NCBI RefSeq assembly: GCF_003111625.1
Contig: NZ_MZGS01000014.1
Span: forward strand, 62,001 to 126,000
From: Methanobrevibacter thaueri
GTDB lineage: Archaea > Methanobacteriota > Methanobacteria > Methanobacteriales > Methanobacteriaceae
Direction of reading: 5' to 3'
Length of the DNA stretch: 64,000 nt
Every line of letters begins with the position of its first letter. The stretch's first letter is position 1. The notes under the pieces were generated by a model that worked only from the letters and a program-made list of their open reading frames with translations, did no database searches and was not told where the DNA came from. The position numbers and the translations under genes are program-made. Below are positions 51,155 through 61,550 of the stretch, one piece after another.

Positions 51155-51261
51155 ATGTCGAAACCCTCTCTTTTTTTATTTTTTATAAAAAATAGTTTCA
51201 AAAACAAAAAATCTCTTTTTAAAAATAGTTTGAAATTAAAAAAAAAAAGTATGAAAAAGAA

Positions 51262-52281
51262 TTATAATAATTCTTTTCTCAAGTCGATTGTGTCTTTTAA
51301 GTCCGGTCCGGTTGAAATGATGGTTACCGGTACGCCGGTTTCGGTTTGAATATCCTCAATGAATGCCTTTGTTTCAGCAGACAATTGGCCATAGTCCTGA
51401 ACGCGTGCACAGTCAAAGAGCTTGTCGACACAAGTCAATGCGATTTGGGTTGCACCGTTTATTCTGCATGATTCCTTTGCAAGTTCCATGTCAAAGTAAC
51501 CGATTCTTCTGCGTCTTCCTGTTACAACACCATATTCCTCAAGACCTTTGCTTTCTGCCTCTTCCTGAGTCATTTCAGTTGGGAACGGTCCTTCACCGAC
51601 ACGGGAAATGTAGGATTTGAATACGGTGATGACCTCATCGACTTTGGTAGGTCCCACACCAACGTCCGCAGCGAATGTTGATGCTGTGGTGTCCTTACTT
51701 GTCACATACGGATATGAACCGTAGTAAAGTGAAAGGGCAAAACCCTGTGAGCCTTCGATGAACACCTCTTCACCGTTGTCAATAGCCTCATTACATGCAA
51801 CTGACACATCTGTAAGGTATTCCTCAAGTTCCGGAACGTCCTTTGCAAGTCCAACAGTTCTTAATACCCTGTCTGAGTTTGCAGGTCCGCAACCTGAACC
51901 TGTACTTCCAATCTTTTTAGATAAATGTTCTGATGCCTTGTCCCTTTTCATGTGATCCTCTGTGATAATTGCACATCTCGGGTCAATGCACATTCTTTCC
52001 TTGATATTATATTTTTTTAAGTTTTCAAATTCATTGAACAGCACATCTGGATTAACTAAAACTCCTGCACCAATCATAAGTTTAGCGTCAGTATGTACAA
52101 AACCTGATGGGGTTAATCTCAAACCGTACTTCTCTCCATTGAATTCAACGGAGTGTCCTGCGTTTGGTCCAACACCTGCACGAGCGATAATGTTCGGCTT
52201 GTCGTTGTCACAGAGGTAAGTGATACATTTTCCCTTACCTTCATCACCCCATGCGCCACCAACTAAAATACTACAAGTCAT
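51262..52281 (-). CDS. purA: Adenylosuccinate synthetase, short archaeal form
   Basis: 339 residues, about 90 shorter than bacterial PurA, as usual in archaea. It joins IMP and aspartate with [15 protein letters not shown] is the P-loop, [12 protein letters not shown] the IMP/aspartate site, [11 protein letters not shown] the signature, and GEGPFPTEM precedes the [11 protein letters not shown] segment. Monocistronic. The end is convergent with the CofE-like gene, separated by T-runs. Confidence 0.96.
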   Translation of the reverse strand: MTCSILVGGAWGDEGKGKCITYLCDNDKPNIIARAGVGPNAGHSVEFNGEKYGLRLTPSGFVHTDAKLMIGAGVLVNPDVLFNEFENLKKYNIKERMCIDPRCAIITEDHMKRDKASEHLSKKIGSTGSGCGPANSDRVLRTVGLAKDVPELEEYLTDVSVACNEAIDNGEEVFIEGSQGFALSLYYGSYPYVTSKDTTASTFAADVGVGPTKVDEVITVFKSYISRVGEGPFPTEMTQEEAESKGLEEYGVVTGRRRRIGYFDMELAKESCRINGATQIALTCVDKLFDCARVQDYGQLSAETKAFIEDIQTETGVPVTIISTGPDLKDTIDLRKELL

Positions 52282-52520
52282 TTAATAACTCCTTATCAAA
52301 TTAATGTTGAAAATTTCATTGAATTTCCATAACAATAATATTATGTCATTTATAATTAAAAAACTTTTTGAATATACTTCAAAAAACGGAATGGTGATTG
52401 CCGATAACTATTCATTTATTCAAAGTAATAATGAATAATTCAATAATTAAACAAAAATAAAATAAATTAAATACTCGTCAAATCGATTTAATGACAAGTA
52501 TGGAAAAAAATGAAATAAAG

Positions 52521-53117
52521 TTATTTCTTTGTATGCATCAACGGATGATTTTCACACATAGGGTCCTTGATAAGGTTCCTTTTCATGTGGTAATTCAAAA
52601 AGTAAAGCATCCACTGATTGGACAGTTCCCTCAATGAGGCATCATCAAGCCTTTCGGATGGTGTGAAGAAATCCATATAGTTTCCGCCGGCGACAAAAGC
52701 GATCTCCTTTGTTTCGACCAGCAGGAAAAAGTCATTGCGGATGTTGTGAATATCAAAATCGTCACGGCTTGAAACTGTCTTTTCCCTTTTGAAATTGTAG
52801 AAAAAGGTATTGAGATATTCAAAGTCAATGAACTTGATGTCCTTGACCTCAAAATACACTTCCTCACTCAACAGCTGATTCTTATAATCATACCTGGAGA
52901 GGAAATCAATGTCCCAAATGTTATTGTAAAAAGCTGTAAAAAATGAATCCTCCGCAAACCTTACGGTCAGTGAGAATTCCTCATCATGCTTGGGAGTTCC
53001 AAGCTCCACATCCTTGAACTCAAGATATACGGAATCCTGAGCTATCTCTATGGAAGTCCATTTGCCTGAATTGATGATTACATCACGGATTAGTTTTAAA
53101 GATCTTACATTCATCAT
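52521..53117 (-). CDS. Hypothetical protein in a DUF6882/DUF6891 operon
   Basis: 198 residues, not recognised. It begins MMNVRSLKLIRDVIINSGKW and is rich in aromatic residues (SFFTAFYNNIWDIDFLSRYD, then FEYLNTFFYNFKREKTV), with GGNYMDFFTPSERLDD in the middle. It overlaps the DUF6891-like gene by 4 bp and is the last of three. The soluble, mixed alpha/beta look suggests an immunity-type or adaptor protein, but that is only from context. Confidence 0.65.
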   Translation of the reverse strand: MMNVRSLKLIRDVIINSGKWTSIEIAQDSVYLEFKDVELGTPKHDEEFSLTVRFAEDSFFTAFYNNIWDIDFLSRYDYKNQLLSEEVYFEVKDIKFIDFEYLNTFFYNFKREKTVSSRDDFDIHNIRNDFFLLVETKEIAFVAGGNYMDFFTPSERLDDASLRELSNQWMLYFLNYHMKRNLIKDPMCENHPLMHTKK

Positions 53118-53728
53118 AACACCTGATTTGCTGTAAACACTTCATATGCCCCTTCAATCTCATATTCCTTATCACCATCATAGGACTTGTCCCATATAAA
53201 AGGATTAATTTCAATCTGGTTGTTAACGCTTTCATCCCAATCGATGGTGAAATTCTCCTCTTTCAAATATCTTGAAATTGTCTTTCCGATTTCCAACGCC
53301 TTGGCTTCATCATTTTCAAAATCGCCAAAGGTGATTTTCAGCTTGCCGTCAAAAACCGCCTCCTCAACATCCTCAAAGGTGTAAAAGCAAAAGCCGTCGG
53401 CCTTGAACTTATTGTTTGTTAAATGGACTTCAAGCTCAAAGGCGTCACTCACACCCTCCTCAATGTCAAAGCCGCAGTTGTGGATGGCGACTATGCCCTC
53501 CTTGGATAACTTTCTGAAGGCATTCTCCAATTTTGAGAAGTTCTCATTTGAAAAGTCATTCAGGGAAATATCATAACCGGAAAAGTCTATTTCCTCCTCA
53601 ATGAACTGATCATCCAATATTTCCATGATTTCATCAAGTGAAAAGAATCCGGATTTAGTCAGAAGCTCTATCAAGTACTCTATTTCATCAACTAAATCCT
53701 CATCCATGATCTCACCTGTCATCATCAC
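53114..53728 (-). CDS. DUF6891-like protein
   Basis: 204 residues. The pattern GIVAIHNCGFDIEEGVSDAF, then DGFCFYTFEDVEEAVFDGKL, then KITFGD and NFTIDWDESVNNQIEI fits DUF6891 as I know it: a small-molecule- or partner-binding fold of unknown role, usually seen in actinobacteria and enteric bacteria. The acidic N-terminal third is helical. Start could be 53728 or the ATG at 53707 (MDEDLVDE). It overlaps the upstream gene by 17 bp in the first case. Confidence 0.6.
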   Translation of the reverse strand: MMMTGEIMDEDLVDEIEYLIELLTKSGFFSLDEIMEILDDQFIEEEIDFSGYDISLNDFSNENFSKLENAFRKLSKEGIVAIHNCGFDIEEGVSDAFELEVHLTNNKFKADGFCFYTFEDVEEAVFDGKLKITFGDFENDEAKALEIGKTISRYLKEENFTIDWDESVNNQIEINPFIWDKSYDGDKEYEIEGAYEVFTANQVL

Positions 53729-54404
53729 CGAATATTAAAAGCCTTGTGACGTTTCCCCTTTCGGTATATCCTGCCATAACACGGGCTTCACCGATTTTTG
53801 CAAGAGCGAAATCATCATGTGGCTTGAATCCGTATCCCTTAAGCTTTGTGTAGGATTCGAAAGCTATTTTTGGGTAGATGTTGAAGTTCTTTTGGAAAGT
53901 GTAGAATGTGTCCCTGAATTTCCTTGGGGAATCTACTTCCTCAATCAAGTCGGACTTGATGAGAACGAAAATGTCCAGATCATCTTCGGAAACGCCGTAA
54001 TAAGCATCCATCTTTAAAATGCCTGTGGCAGTCATGGCCAAAGTGTGGCAGTCATTGAAATCTGCGTTGAGCATAGGGGTGGTGAATGCCTCAATGTCGA
54101 ATTCCTCACCGATTGCCTTGATTTCCTTTGCTGATTGAATAAAGTCCGCACCGAAGATGTCCTCATTGTCCCATGCCCATGACCATTGCTTTGAGTCCTG
54201 CATGTAGAATCCTAAAATCTGAACGGGAAACTCGATGTCACCAAAGGTCAGCAATCCTTTTTCAATGTCCAATTCGCCTTCTGTTTCCCCAATTAATTCT
54301 GATAAGTTTTCCTGCTTGTCAAGTGCCAATGCACCATATTTTGATAATAATACCTTAAATGAATCGCCTTGTTCAATTTCAACTGGTTTTTCTATTACTT
54401 TCAA
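53712..54404 (-). CDS. DUF6882-like protein
   Basis: 230 residues. FPVQILGFYMQDSKQWSWAW, DNEDIF, and a GEEFDIEAFTTPML then DCHTLAMTATGILKMDAYYG block resemble DUF6882, a family defined by a W-x-W-A-W-x-N core. No known function; the family is scattered across bacteria, sometimes near toxin-immunity genes. It is the first gene of the three-gene operon and starts 10 bp after the dapL stop, so it may be read from the dapL promoter. Confidence 0.62.
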   Translation of the reverse strand: MKVIEKPVEIEQGDSFKVLLSKYGALALDKQENLSELIGETEGELDIEKGLLTFGDIEFPVQILGFYMQDSKQWSWAWDNEDIFGADFIQSAKEIKAIGEEFDIEAFTTPMLNADFNDCHTLAMTATGILKMDAYYGVSEDDLDIFVLIKSDLIEEVDSPRKFRDTFYTFQKNFNIYPKIAFESYTKLKGYGFKPHDDFALAKIGEARVMAGYTERGNVTRLLIFGDDDR

Positions 54405-54413
54405 TTATAACAC

Positions 54414-55649
54414 CTAAAATTCTAATTTTGAAATTCTATCCATTGCCTCTTTAGTATTTTCCAAGGTATTGAATGCTGTGAGTCTTAAGTATCCTTCACC
54501 GCTTGGGCCGAATCCTGAACCTGGAGTTCCGATGACGTTTGCCTCATTCAACAACACGTCAAAGAAGTCCCATGAGTCCATGTCGTTTGGAGTTTTAACC
54601 CAAATGTAAGGGGAGCTGACTCCTCCATAAACCTCAAGGCCGATGTCTGTTAGGCTTTCACGGATGATTTTTGCGTTTGCCATGTAGTAATCCACGACTT
54701 CAAGAATTTGTTTGCGGCCTTCTGGAGAGTAGGTTGCTTCTGCAGCTCTTTGTACCGGGTAGGATGCGCCGTTGAATTTTGTGGTTTGTCTTCTGTTCCA
54801 TAACGGGTTGATTTCCACTTCGTTGCCTTCGGAATCGTATCCTTTCAATTCCTTAGGAACTACTGTGTATGCGCAACGGGTTCCTGTAAATCCTGCGGTT
54901 TTGGAAAAGCTTCTGAATTCGATTGCAACTTCTTTTGCCCCTTCAATTTCATAAATGCTGTGTGGAACATCATCTTCATTGATGAATACTTCATAAGCGG
55001 CATCGAATAAAATGATAGCCTTGTTTTCACGTGCATATTCAACGAATACCTTTAACTGATCTTTTGTTAAAGTGGTACCTGTTGGGTTATTTGGATAACA
55101 TAAGTAAATGATGTCTACAGGTTCGGATGGAAGTTCCGGAATGAATCCGTTTTCTGCATTGCATTTGAGATATGTCAAACCTTCATACATTCCGTCGTCA
55201 CCCATTTCACCGGTTCTTCCGGCCATTACGTTGGTGTCAACGTACACTGTGTAAACAGGGTCGGTCACTGCAATCTTGTTGTCGATTCCGAAGATTTCCT
55301 GGATGTTACCTGTGTCACATTTTGCACCGTCACTGATGAAGACCTCTGAAGTGTCCAAGTCAACGCCATACTTGTTGTAATCGTTTTTGATAATGGCTTC
55401 GGCCAAAAAGTCGTATCCTTGTTCCGGACCGTATCCCATGAATGTTTCACCATCAGCCATTTCATCCACCGCTTTTCTGAATGCATCGATTACTGCTGGG
55501 ACCAATGGTTTTGTAACGTCCCCAATACCCATTTTTATAACATCGGCATCAGGATTTGCTTTTGTAAATTCTGCTTCTCTTCTAGCCACTTCAACAAAGA
55601 GGTAGCTGCTTTTTAACTTAAGATAGTTCTCATTAATTTTAACAACCAT
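54414..55649 (-). CDS. dapL: LL-diaminopimelate aminotransferase
   Basis: 411 residues, PLP-dependent. It converts tetrahydrodipicolinate directly to LL-diaminopimelate in the methanogen lysine pathway. [20 protein letters not shown] at the start, [33 protein letters not shown], and the Schiff-base lysine in [17 protein letters not shown]. Own promoter near 55690-55750 (TATA-rich, shared with the divergent membrane protein gene). Confidence 0.96.
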   Translation of the reverse strand: MVVKINENYLKLKSSYLFVEVARREAEFTKANPDADVIKMGIGDVTKPLVPAVIDAFRKAVDEMADGETFMGYGPEQGYDFLAEAIIKNDYNKYGVDLDTSEVFISDGAKCDTGNIQEIFGIDNKIAVTDPVYTVYVDTNVMAGRTGEMGDDGMYEGLTYLKCNAENGFIPELPSEPVDIIYLCYPNNPTGTTLTKDQLKVFVEYARENKAIILFDAAYEVFINEDDVPHSIYEIEGAKEVAIEFRSFSKTAGFTGTRCAYTVVPKELKGYDSEGNEVEINPLWNRRQTTKFNGASYPVQRAAEATYSPEGRKQILEVVDYYMANAKIIRESLTDIGLEVYGGVSSPYIWVKTPNDMDSWDFFDVLLNEANVIGTPGSGFGPSGEGYLRLTAFNTLENTKEAMDRISKLEF

Positions 55650-55797
55650 GATTAATCCTCATAAATATTAATCTAATTTATATTTTTATTTTAGCAATTA
55701 TATAAATTAAGTGATTGAATTTTTAATATATATAAAAATATTTAAATTAAGGAATATTACATAATTAATATATAGACTAAATAAGGGTTGGGAAATT

Positions 55798-57219
55798 ATG
55801 AATGACATTACCATAATACTTTGGATAACAATATTTATAATAGCCGTTATTGCAATAATTTTAGTTAAATTGCATTTTAGAGGCGAAGAATTGGAAAATG
55901 ACGAAGGATCAATACTGCCAAGCAGTGAAAGCATAAACAATGTCTTGAATGCAGGCAGGCAAACAATCAATTCACTAGGCAATAATGACAAAAAACCTTC
56001 CAATGAACCACGCAGCTTATCCCCACAAAACTCCCAACAGAATACTCATAACTTATTTAGAAGATCAGAGGAAACATCCCCTAAAAGTGATGTTTATATT
56101 ATTCCAGAAGTTGAAATTGAAGCTATGAACAGCATAGAATATGAATCTGAGAATCAAGTATTAATTAATTATGATAATAGCGTTAAAAAATTTCAAGAAC
56201 CAATTAAACAAAGCCAGATGGATATTATGACTCAAAATAACAAAGATACAACTGAATTAAAAGACCTATTCACAATAGATGAATTAATCAAAGAATCAAA
56301 AAGAAAAGACAGTGAAAGAGAAAAAGAATCTCAAACAATCAAAAGAGATGAAGATGCTGAATTGGATGAACTCAAAGAGAGCATCAAAAACAAAACTGAA
56401 GAGCCACTCATTGAAGAGATTATTAACGAAGACAAACAAGAAACAATCGGCGATTTAATCAAAGAGACTGAAGAAAGCAGCGAAACCCCTTCAGTTGCTT
56501 CACAAAAAGATGTTGAGGAAGCTATAAGCAGTGCCTCTGAAGAAAGCGAAGAGATTATTGAAATTTCCGAAGATGAAGGCATTACAGAATCATTATTAAA
56601 TCAGGAAAGCGAAGCTGAAATCGAAGAGCCAGCACTCAAGACCCCAAGTAAAGTCGATGAGAAGGACAACACTAGCCTCTCCGGTGGAGACGACACAATG
56701 GACTTGGACTACAGGAAAGACCTGGACAAATTCGCAAACAAAATCAAAGGATCCAAAATTTACCAAGAGGTTAAAGAAAAACTGGTTCAGGAACCTGAAG
56801 AATTCGAAGACCCTGAAACCTACATCAGAAACGTCAACGAATACGACATATACGAACCAATCATCAATGAAAGGCACATTGACTTTGATGCTGATTACAA
56901 CCAATTGCATGAAATGGACAATGACCAAAGATTAAGACAGGAAAACACACGCAGAGTATTCAATCTCGCTAAGAATTCACCTGAACCTGAAATGGCACAT
57001 CCAAAACCTAGCATCAAAAACAAGCCTTCAAGAGAAAACATTAAAATTGAACTAAACAACAGTGAAGTTGTGCTTAAAAAAGGAGATGAAATCATCTATA
57101 ATCACTTAGGCGAAACCTATTCAAGCCAAGTTTATGCTATTAACGGTGATGATATCTCTGTTAAGTACAGACGTCAAAATATTACAATCAAACCAAGTGA
57201 TGTTAAAAAGATATATTGA
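55798..57219 (+). CDS. Membrane-anchored acidic protein with C-terminal small barrel
   Basis: 473 residues. One membrane helix at residues 5-24 (ITIILWITIFIIAVIAIIL) is followed by about 370 residues of Glu/Ser/Lys-rich, probably disordered sequence. A compact C-terminal domain (about 415-473: NSEVVLKKGDEIIYNHLGET, then AINGDDISVKYRRQNITIK) reads like an SH3/KOW or Tudor-type barrel. Not recognised. The linker could extend the barrel from the membrane into the cytoplasm, where it might bind nucleic acid or a partner. Confidence 0.72.
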   Translation: MNDITIILWITIFIIAVIAIILVKLHFRGEELENDEGSILPSSESINNVLNAGRQTINSLGNNDKKPSNEPRSLSPQNSQQNTHNLFRRSEETSPKSDVYIIPEVEIEAMNSIEYESENQVLINYDNSVKKFQEPIKQSQMDIMTQNNKDTTELKDLFTIDELIKESKRKDSEREKESQTIKRDEDAELDELKESIKNKTEEPLIEEIINEDKQETIGDLIKETEESSETPSVASQKDVEEAISSASEESEEIIEISEDEGITESLLNQESEAEIEEPALKTPSKVDEKDNTSLSGGDDTMDLDYRKDLDKFANKIKGSKIYQEVKEKLVQEPEEFEDPETYIRNVNEYDIYEPIINERHIDFDADYNQLHEMDNDQRLRQENTRRVFNLAKNSPEPEMAHPKPSIKNKPSRENIKIELNNSEVVLKKGDEIIYNHLGETYSSQVYAINGDDISVKYRRQNITIKPSDVKKIY

Positions 57220-57256
57220 ATATCTTTTTACAAAACTTCTTTTTTTTAAAAAAAAA

Positions 57257-57724
57257 CTATTCCATATGATTAATTCTATATTCGCCATCCTCAACAATGT
57301 ATTTTGGCACACTGATTTTAAAGGAGCGAATAATGTTTAAGTAAAAGTCATCCAATTCCCTGTCAGCATAAGGATAGGTGAATTCGAATATGTAAAGATT
57401 ATTGTCCTTCACATATAAAAATTCATTACGCCTAATCTCAGTTTCACCATCGGAAAATGAAGAAACGACCATATAATAAATGGTCTCGTTAATGACCATG
57501 AAATCGGAATTGACTAAAGTAACTCTCTCATTGTTTTCAATGTTCTTTTCAATGCCGTCCTTAATGTTCGGAAGTCCTACGGGAGTAGGGGCTGTTGAGA
57601 ATTTAATGGACATTGGAATTTTGGTATTCACCAGATACAGCTCATTAAATTCCTCCTTGGTGTTGACAGGCTCAAAATCCTTAGGCATCTGAAGTGTTGA
57701 AAATCCATTTGTAAACATTGTCAT
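57257..57724 (-). CDS. Small protein with PsbP/DcrB-like fold
   Basis: 155 residues. FSTLQMPKDFEPVNTKEEFN, then TPVGLPNIKDGIEKNIENNE, then YYMVVSSFSDGETEIRRNEF and the final LDDFYLNIIRSFKI give the PsbP/DcrB-like alternation of strands and a closing helix. No signal peptide. ATG at 57724 follows AGGTGAT and lies 10 bp after the gltX stop, so the gene is in the gltX transcript. Distant resemblance to the secreted proteins at 6239 and 33703 suggests one recurring domain. Confidence 0.6.
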   Translation of the reverse strand: MTMFTNGFSTLQMPKDFEPVNTKEEFNELYLVNTKIPMSIKFSTAPTPVGLPNIKDGIEKNIENNERVTLVNSDFMVINETIYYMVVSSFSDGETEIRRNEFLYVKDNNLYIFEFTYPYADRELDDFYLNIIRSFKISVPKYIVEDGEYRINHME

Positions 57725-57733
57725 GATGATCAC

Positions 57734-59404
57734 CTATTTGTGTGCATAGTAGAATATCAGTTCGCCGTCGCATATCTCGTCAAGACGTGCAAAACCGACC
57801 CTTTCAAACTGCACGACATCCCCAACTTCCAAATCGTTGAGTGCGCTTTCACCAAGACCGGTCTTTACTGATGCGTCATCCATCACTATTTTCACATTGA
57901 CGTTACTGTCCACAGGCACCCATTGAATGATTCTTGCCTTTGCTTCACGTGCATCCTCAAATGAGGTGGAGTGGTAGGTCACTTTATCACCTGCAATATC
58001 TACATTGACAGCATCCATCAGTCTGAACAGTCCGTCCTTGATGTCGGATTTTGCAAGATATGCACTTCCGTCAAACGGCAATATCCTGTTTCCCCTGTCG
58101 AGGTGGTCCGCATGCAATGGCCTTTCAAGGTCCACCTTGCCGTCAGCATATCCGTCGACATCAATCTTGACTGGGTCTTCACAGAAGAAGTATCTGTTGG
58201 CTATCGGTTCGAGGAAATTGCGGTTCAAACCATAGATTTTCTTCCAGCTGATGGCTGAATCCGCCATTTTGACTCCAATTTCAGTGATAAGATTGTAAAT
58301 GGTTCTTGGATCAATACCACGTCTTGCAATGGCCCTGAGGGTTCCGAGTCTTGGGTCATCCCATCCGCTGTAGGTTCCATCCTCAATTCCGGCCATTGCC
58401 TTTGATGTACTGAGGGCAATGTCCTCCATTTTAAGACGACCATAGTGAATATATTCAGGCACATCCCAACCCATATGGTCATATAGGTATTTTTGCTTTT
58501 CTGTGTTTGCCAAATGGTCTTTTCCCCTAAGCACATGTGTCAGTCCCATCAGATGGTCATCCACAGCCACTGAAAAGTTCATCATAGGATAGATCCTGTA
58601 CTTATTGCCCAATCTTGGGTGGGTTTCGTCAACCAGCCTCATTGCAACCCAGTCACGAATCGCAGGGTTTTTGTGGTTGATATCTGTTTTAACACGCAAT
58701 ACGGCTTCACCCGCTTCCATTGTGTCGAACTTGTCCCACAACTCAAGGTTCTCTTCAACACTGTTGTCACGGCATGGGCATGCCTTGCAGTTGTCCTTCA
58801 ATTCCTTGAAGTCCGCACCGTCACAGGTGCACATGTAGGCTGCGCCCTTTTCAATCAATTGGCGTGCGTAATCGTAATAAATCTCAAATCTGTCGGATTG
58901 GTAAATCACTTCATCGGGATTGATTCCCAACCATTTCAAATCCTCAGGAATCATTTCATAAGCAGGTTCGAATACCCTTTTAGGGTCTGTGTCCTCTATC
59001 CTTAAAATTAGTTTACCGTTGTGCCTTTTAACGTATTCCGCATTTGGCACTGCTGCACGGGAATGTCCGATATGTAACGGTCCGCTTGGGTTTGGAGCGA
59101 ATCTCAACACTATGTTTTCATGTGTTCCCGGAAGTTCCTGCAATCCTTTCTCTTTAGCTTTAGGTTTCTTGTCCTGAACTTCAACACCTAACTTTTCCAT
59201 TTCACTAGCTTGCTCTTCCGGACTTAAAGCGTTCACTTTCGCTACAATCTTACCTGACATCGGTCCGATTTCCTTTGCTCTGCTTCTAAGTTCCGGTTCG
59301 TTTGACATGATTGAACCCATTACAGCTCCGGGATTTGCGGATCCCTTATGTTTTGCTGCATTAAGTAAAGCATGTTTATAGATAATCTCTTCTAAATCAT
59401 TCAT
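57734..59404 (-). CDS. gltX: Glutamyl-tRNA synthetase, archaeal type
   Basis: 556 residues; the class I synthetase that charges tRNA-Glu and, in archaea, tRNA-Gln for later amidation. An N-terminal archaeal extension (about 1-95, NAAKHKGSANPGAVMGSIM) precedes RFAPNPSGPLHIGHSRAAV with the HIGH motif. KMEDIALSTSKAMAG holds the KMSKS-like loop, and the C-terminal half is a beta-barrel anticodon domain as in GlnRS. CTCDG-CKACPCR cysteines suggest a zinc site. Own promoter near 59430-59470. Confidence 0.96.
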   Translation of the reverse strand: MNDLEEIIYKHALLNAAKHKGSANPGAVMGSIMSNEPELRSRAKEIGPMSGKIVAKVNALSPEEQASEMEKLGVEVQDKKPKAKEKGLQELPGTHENIVLRFAPNPSGPLHIGHSRAAVPNAEYVKRHNGKLILRIEDTDPKRVFEPAYEMIPEDLKWLGINPDEVIYQSDRFEIYYDYARQLIEKGAAYMCTCDGADFKELKDNCKACPCRDNSVEENLELWDKFDTMEAGEAVLRVKTDINHKNPAIRDWVAMRLVDETHPRLGNKYRIYPMMNFSVAVDDHLMGLTHVLRGKDHLANTEKQKYLYDHMGWDVPEYIHYGRLKMEDIALSTSKAMAGIEDGTYSGWDDPRLGTLRAIARRGIDPRTIYNLITEIGVKMADSAISWKKIYGLNRNFLEPIANRYFFCEDPVKIDVDGYADGKVDLERPLHADHLDRGNRILPFDGSAYLAKSDIKDGLFRLMDAVNVDIAGDKVTYHSTSFEDAREAKARIIQWVPVDSNVNVKIVMDDASVKTGLGESALNDLEVGDVVQFERVGFARLDEICDGELIFYYAHK

Positions 59405-59533
59405 TTAATCATCACAATTTTTTAAATTAACAAAAATAAGTAATATTATTTATTTATCTAAAAATATATAAATATAATGAGAGTAGTTATGCATTAAATT
59501 AAAGGGGTTTATAAAAAATATTAGGATGTTATA

Positions 59534-60541
59534 ATGAGCGAATATATTGAAACCGCTAAACAATACATTAGTGAAGGAAATGAAGAAGAAGCTCTTAAAT
59601 TAGCTAGAAAAAGACACGGGAAAGATGATGCAGAATCATACATAGCTATTTTGGATTTACTTATAGAAAATGGGAATCTGGCGGCTCTTGAAGAGAAGGG
59701 AATGTACTACCAGTATTACGACCCGACCCATGATGATGGGGATTATGGCGAAAAGTACTTCGATGAGTACTTATCAAAACAGCCACGCTCCATCAACGTC
59801 CTGTGTGACAAGGCAATGTCCAAGTTCAACAAGGGCAATATTGATGAGTCCCTGGAGTATATGGACAAAGCCGTTGACAAATACAAATCCTATTCAAGCA
59901 TTGAAAAGCCACGCCTATCCAAAAAGGAATTGATAATGGCAAGAATCGAATTGCTTATCCAGGCAAAGCGTTATGAGGAAGCTTTAAAAAGCATAAAGCA
60001 ATACGAAAGCCAATTCGGTTCAGACCAGAAGACAGATTTGTATATGGGTCAGATGCTTCAGAAAAACGGCAAGAACCGTGAAGCCCTTGAGTATCTGGAC
60101 AAGTCACTGCTTCAGGAGGACACATTGGTTGCATTCAATGCGAAAGGCGATGCGCTATACGAATTGAAGGAGTATAAGGAAGCCCTGAAATGCTACAAGA
60201 ACTGCATACAGTACGAGGGAAAGGTTGAGGACGATTTGGAACTGGTCACAAACTTCAATTACAAGGCAGCATTCTGCTGCGTGAACCTCAATGACGACGA
60301 GGAAGCCGTCAAATACCTGAACAAGACAATAAACATGTTGAACGAACATGGAAGGCTACCGAATGACATTGAAAAGATTTACCAAAAATGCTCCTTTGAA
60401 AAGGAAAGGATTATGAAGACGGGAAAGGTCGAGGACAAGGAATTCAAAAGAACCAAATTCTTCTCAGCAAGGAGTTCAATCATAATCCTGCTCATCATTG
60501 TAATTTTATATGTTATTTTAAAAATGAAAGGTTATGGATAA
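59534..60541 (+). CDS. TPR-repeat protein with C-terminal membrane anchor
   Basis: 335 residues. At least five tetratricopeptide-like helix pairs are visible, for example INVLCDKAMSKFNKGNIDES, MGQMLQKNGKNREALEYLDK and AFNAKGDALYELKEYKEALK. The last 25 residues form one membrane helix (SIIILLIIVILYVILKM) with a short tail. A protein-docking role at the inner face of the membrane is inferred. It overlaps the aldo/keto reductase gene by 8 bp. Confidence 0.85.
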   Translation: MSEYIETAKQYISEGNEEEALKLARKRHGKDDAESYIAILDLLIENGNLAALEEKGMYYQYYDPTHDDGDYGEKYFDEYLSKQPRSINVLCDKAMSKFNKGNIDESLEYMDKAVDKYKSYSSIEKPRLSKKELIMARIELLIQAKRYEEALKSIKQYESQFGSDQKTDLYMGQMLQKNGKNREALEYLDKSLLQEDTLVAFNAKGDALYELKEYKEALKCYKNCIQYEGKVEDDLELVTNFNYKAAFCCVNLNDDEEAVKYLNKTINMLNEHGRLPNDIEKIYQKCSFEKERIMKTGKVEDKEFKRTKFFSARSSIIILLIIVILYVILKMKGYG

Positions 60542-61550
60542 ATTGAGGCTTGGAAAAACTAATTTGGAAGTGAACAAGATTGGATTTGGCGCACTACCTA
60601 TCCAAAGAAGAAACATGGACTATGCAATCGCAATATTGGATGCTGCATACAATGCGGGAATTGACTTTTATGATACCGCCCGTTTCTACACCGACAGTGA
60701 GGAGAAGCTGGGCAGGGCATTTGAAGGCGTGAGAGGTGAAATCTATCTGGCATCCAAAACCGCTGCCGAAACACCGGAAGACTTTTGGAATGACCTGGAG
60801 ACTTCACTTAAGGAATTGAAAACCGATTATCTTGATTTGTATCAGCACCACAACATCTCATTCTGCCCTAAGAGTGGAGATGACCTTGCAAAGGCAATGG
60901 TGCAGGCAAAAGAGGATGGGCTTATTAACCATATAGGAATCACCACCCACAAAATCACAATTGCCCATGAGGCGCTTGACAGCGGCATATATGAAACATT
61001 GCAATATCCATTTTCCTATTTGAGTGGGGAAGAGGAATTGAAACTGGTTCAAAGATGCAAGGAACTGGATGTGGGTTTCATTGCCATGAAAGCAATGGGC
61101 GGAGGACTATTGAAAAACGCAAAGGCAAGTTTCGCCTTCATGAACGAGTTCGACAATGTCCTGCCGATTTGGGGAATCCAGCACATGAGCGAACTAGGAG
61201 ATTTCCTGTCATATCCATATGATCTGCTTATAGATGAAAGCTTAAAACCTGTGATTGAACAGGACAAAAGGGAACTCGGCGACAACTTCTGCAGGGGATG
61301 CGGATACTGCATGCCATGCCCTGAGGAAATCAACATTAGCCTGTGCGCAAGGATGTCACTCTGGATTAGGCGTTTTCCGACAGAACCAAACATGGATGAG
61401 AGAACCCAGCAGATTATGCATAAGACAAAGGAGTGCACCGAATGCTACTCATGCGTTGACAAGTGCCCTTACGAATTGGACATTCCTGAGCTCTTAAAAG
61501 AAAATTACGAAGATTACATGAACGTTTTGGAAGGAAGGACAAAAATATGA
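60534..61550 (+). CDS. Aldo/keto reductase with ferredoxin-like cysteine clusters
   Basis: 338 residues. The barrel domain has GFGALPIQRR, DFYDTARFYTDSEEKLGRAF with the catalytic Asp/Tyr, and LDLYQHHNIS. The C-terminus carries CRGCGYCMPCPEEINISLC and CTECYSCVDKCPYELDIPEL, enough for one or two 4Fe-4S clusters. This places it with the ferredoxin-fused aldo/keto reductases common in anaerobes. It is co-transcribed with the TPR gene before it and the methyltransferase after it (4-bp overlap). Confidence 0.93.
   Translation: MDKLRLGKTNLEVNKIGFGALPIQRRNMDYAIAILDAAYNAGIDFYDTARFYTDSEEKLGRAFEGVRGEIYLASKTAAETPEDFWNDLETSLKELKTDYLDLYQHHNISFCPKSGDDLAKAMVQAKEDGLINHIGITTHKITIAHEALDSGIYETLQYPFSYLSGEEELKLVQRCKELDVGFIAMKAMGGGLLKNAKASFAFMNEFDNVLPIWGIQHMSELGDFLSYPYDLLIDESLKPVIEQDKRELGDNFCRGCGYCMPCPEEINISLCARMSLWIRRFPTEPNMDERTQQIMHKTKECTECYSCVDKCPYELDIPELLKENYEDYMNVLEGRTKI

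Noticed and set aside
52341-52437. A short frame of about 31 codons after purA's start region
   Set aside because: No ribosome binding site and no sign of coding bias; probably chance.
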